Shown: piece by piece, positions 5,771-5,934 of the stretch
How the letters are laid out: the number at the start of each line of letters is the position of its first letter
Position numbering within the stretch: the first letter of the stretch is position 1
Source of the DNA: an uncultured bacterium
GTDB taxonomy: Bacteria; Bacillota; Clostridia; Lachnospirales; Lachnospiraceae
Assembly (NCBI GenBank): GCA_947071365.1
Contig: CAMTFT010000129.1
Span: 1 to 5,934, forward strand
DNA: 5,934 nucleotides
Direction of reading: 5' to 3'
Program-made: the position numbers and the translations under genes
The notes under the pieces: model-generated
Databases searched by the model: none
Told to the model about the DNA's origin: nothing
What the model saw: only the letters and a program-made list of their open reading frames with translations

Positions 5771-5934
5771 TTATGGTCTTCCTGCTATACAGATCCAGTC
5801 CTCGCCTTCCTTCGTATGGATCTCCACCGAAGCAAAGCCTGCCTGCAAAAACAGCTCCTCAAATTCCTCTTTCGTGGGATTGAACATCCGGTAACGCCGG
5901 ATATTCTCTTTTGCTTTTTCTCCCAGATCATCCT
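5771..5934 (-). CDS. C-terminal 53 residues of a probable SAM-dependent methyltransferase (5' part off the window)
   Basis: An open minus-strand frame enters from the right edge and ends in TAA at 5773-5771. The 53 residues include YRMFNPTKEEFEELFLQAGF, then EIHTKEGEDWICIAGRP. The pattern of a helix with FxxLFxxAGF followed by a strand carrying EIHT and a terminal WICIxGRP is typical of the C-terminal end of class I SAM-dependent methyltransferases in Clostridia. The SAM-binding motifs lie outside the window, so the substrate cannot be judged. It is convergent with the ATPase gene (48-nt gap) and followed by a hairpin terminator. Confidence 0.72.
   Translation of the reverse strand, partial: DDLGEKAKENIRRYRMFNPTKEEFEELFLQAGFASVEIHTKEGEDWICIAGRP

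Overview
The window looks like one end of a contig from a member of the Clostridia, most likely Lachnospiraceae (possibly gut-derived). The evidence is moderate GC, AGGAGG-type ribosome binding sites, and the gene order radical SAM protein - DUF2344 partner - RNase E/G, which in Clostridia commonly precedes the rplU-rpmA ribosomal genes. The genus cannot be named from the sequence. The first 46 bases are not biological. They are Illumina Nextera adapter: the P5 tail, an 8-base i5 index, the read-1 sequence and the Tn5 mosaic end. Genomic sequence begins at 47.

Layout: positions 47-4096 form a leftward (minus-strand) operon. In transcription order it holds a previously untracked 28-codon small ORF with a strong ribosome binding site, whose stop overlaps the next start (4010-4096). 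Next come a 621-residue radical SAM protein of the TIGR03960 type (2148-4013), its usual DUF2344/TIGR03936 partner with a TTG start (1398-2105), a 15-bp perfect hairpin in the 57-nt gap, and an RNase E/G (rng-like) gene cut off by the contig end (47-1340). The RNase carries an unusual tract of eight heptapeptide repeats (21-bp DNA units) inserted just before its 5'-end-sensing residues.

Positions 4097-4237 are a divergent promoter region. Rightward from it runs a 494-residue AAA+ ATPase (4238-5722). Its AAA module closely resembles that of Lon protease, but the protein ends where the Lon protease domain should begin, has an unfamiliar N-terminal half, and has Asn in place of the Walker B Asp. 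A hairpin terminator (5721-5756) separates it from the 3' end of a convergent minus-strand gene (5771-5934), probably a SAM-dependent methyltransferase.

Functionally, the leftward operon joins two proteins of unknown role (radical SAM enzyme and DUF2344 partner) with an RNA-processing endonuclease, which suggests but does not prove a link to RNA or translation. The Lon-like ATPase is a separate transcription unit, probably a protein-remodelling motor rather than a protease. The best candidates for undescribed biology are this protease-less Lon-like ATPase, the coupled small ORF, and the repeat-expanded RNase.
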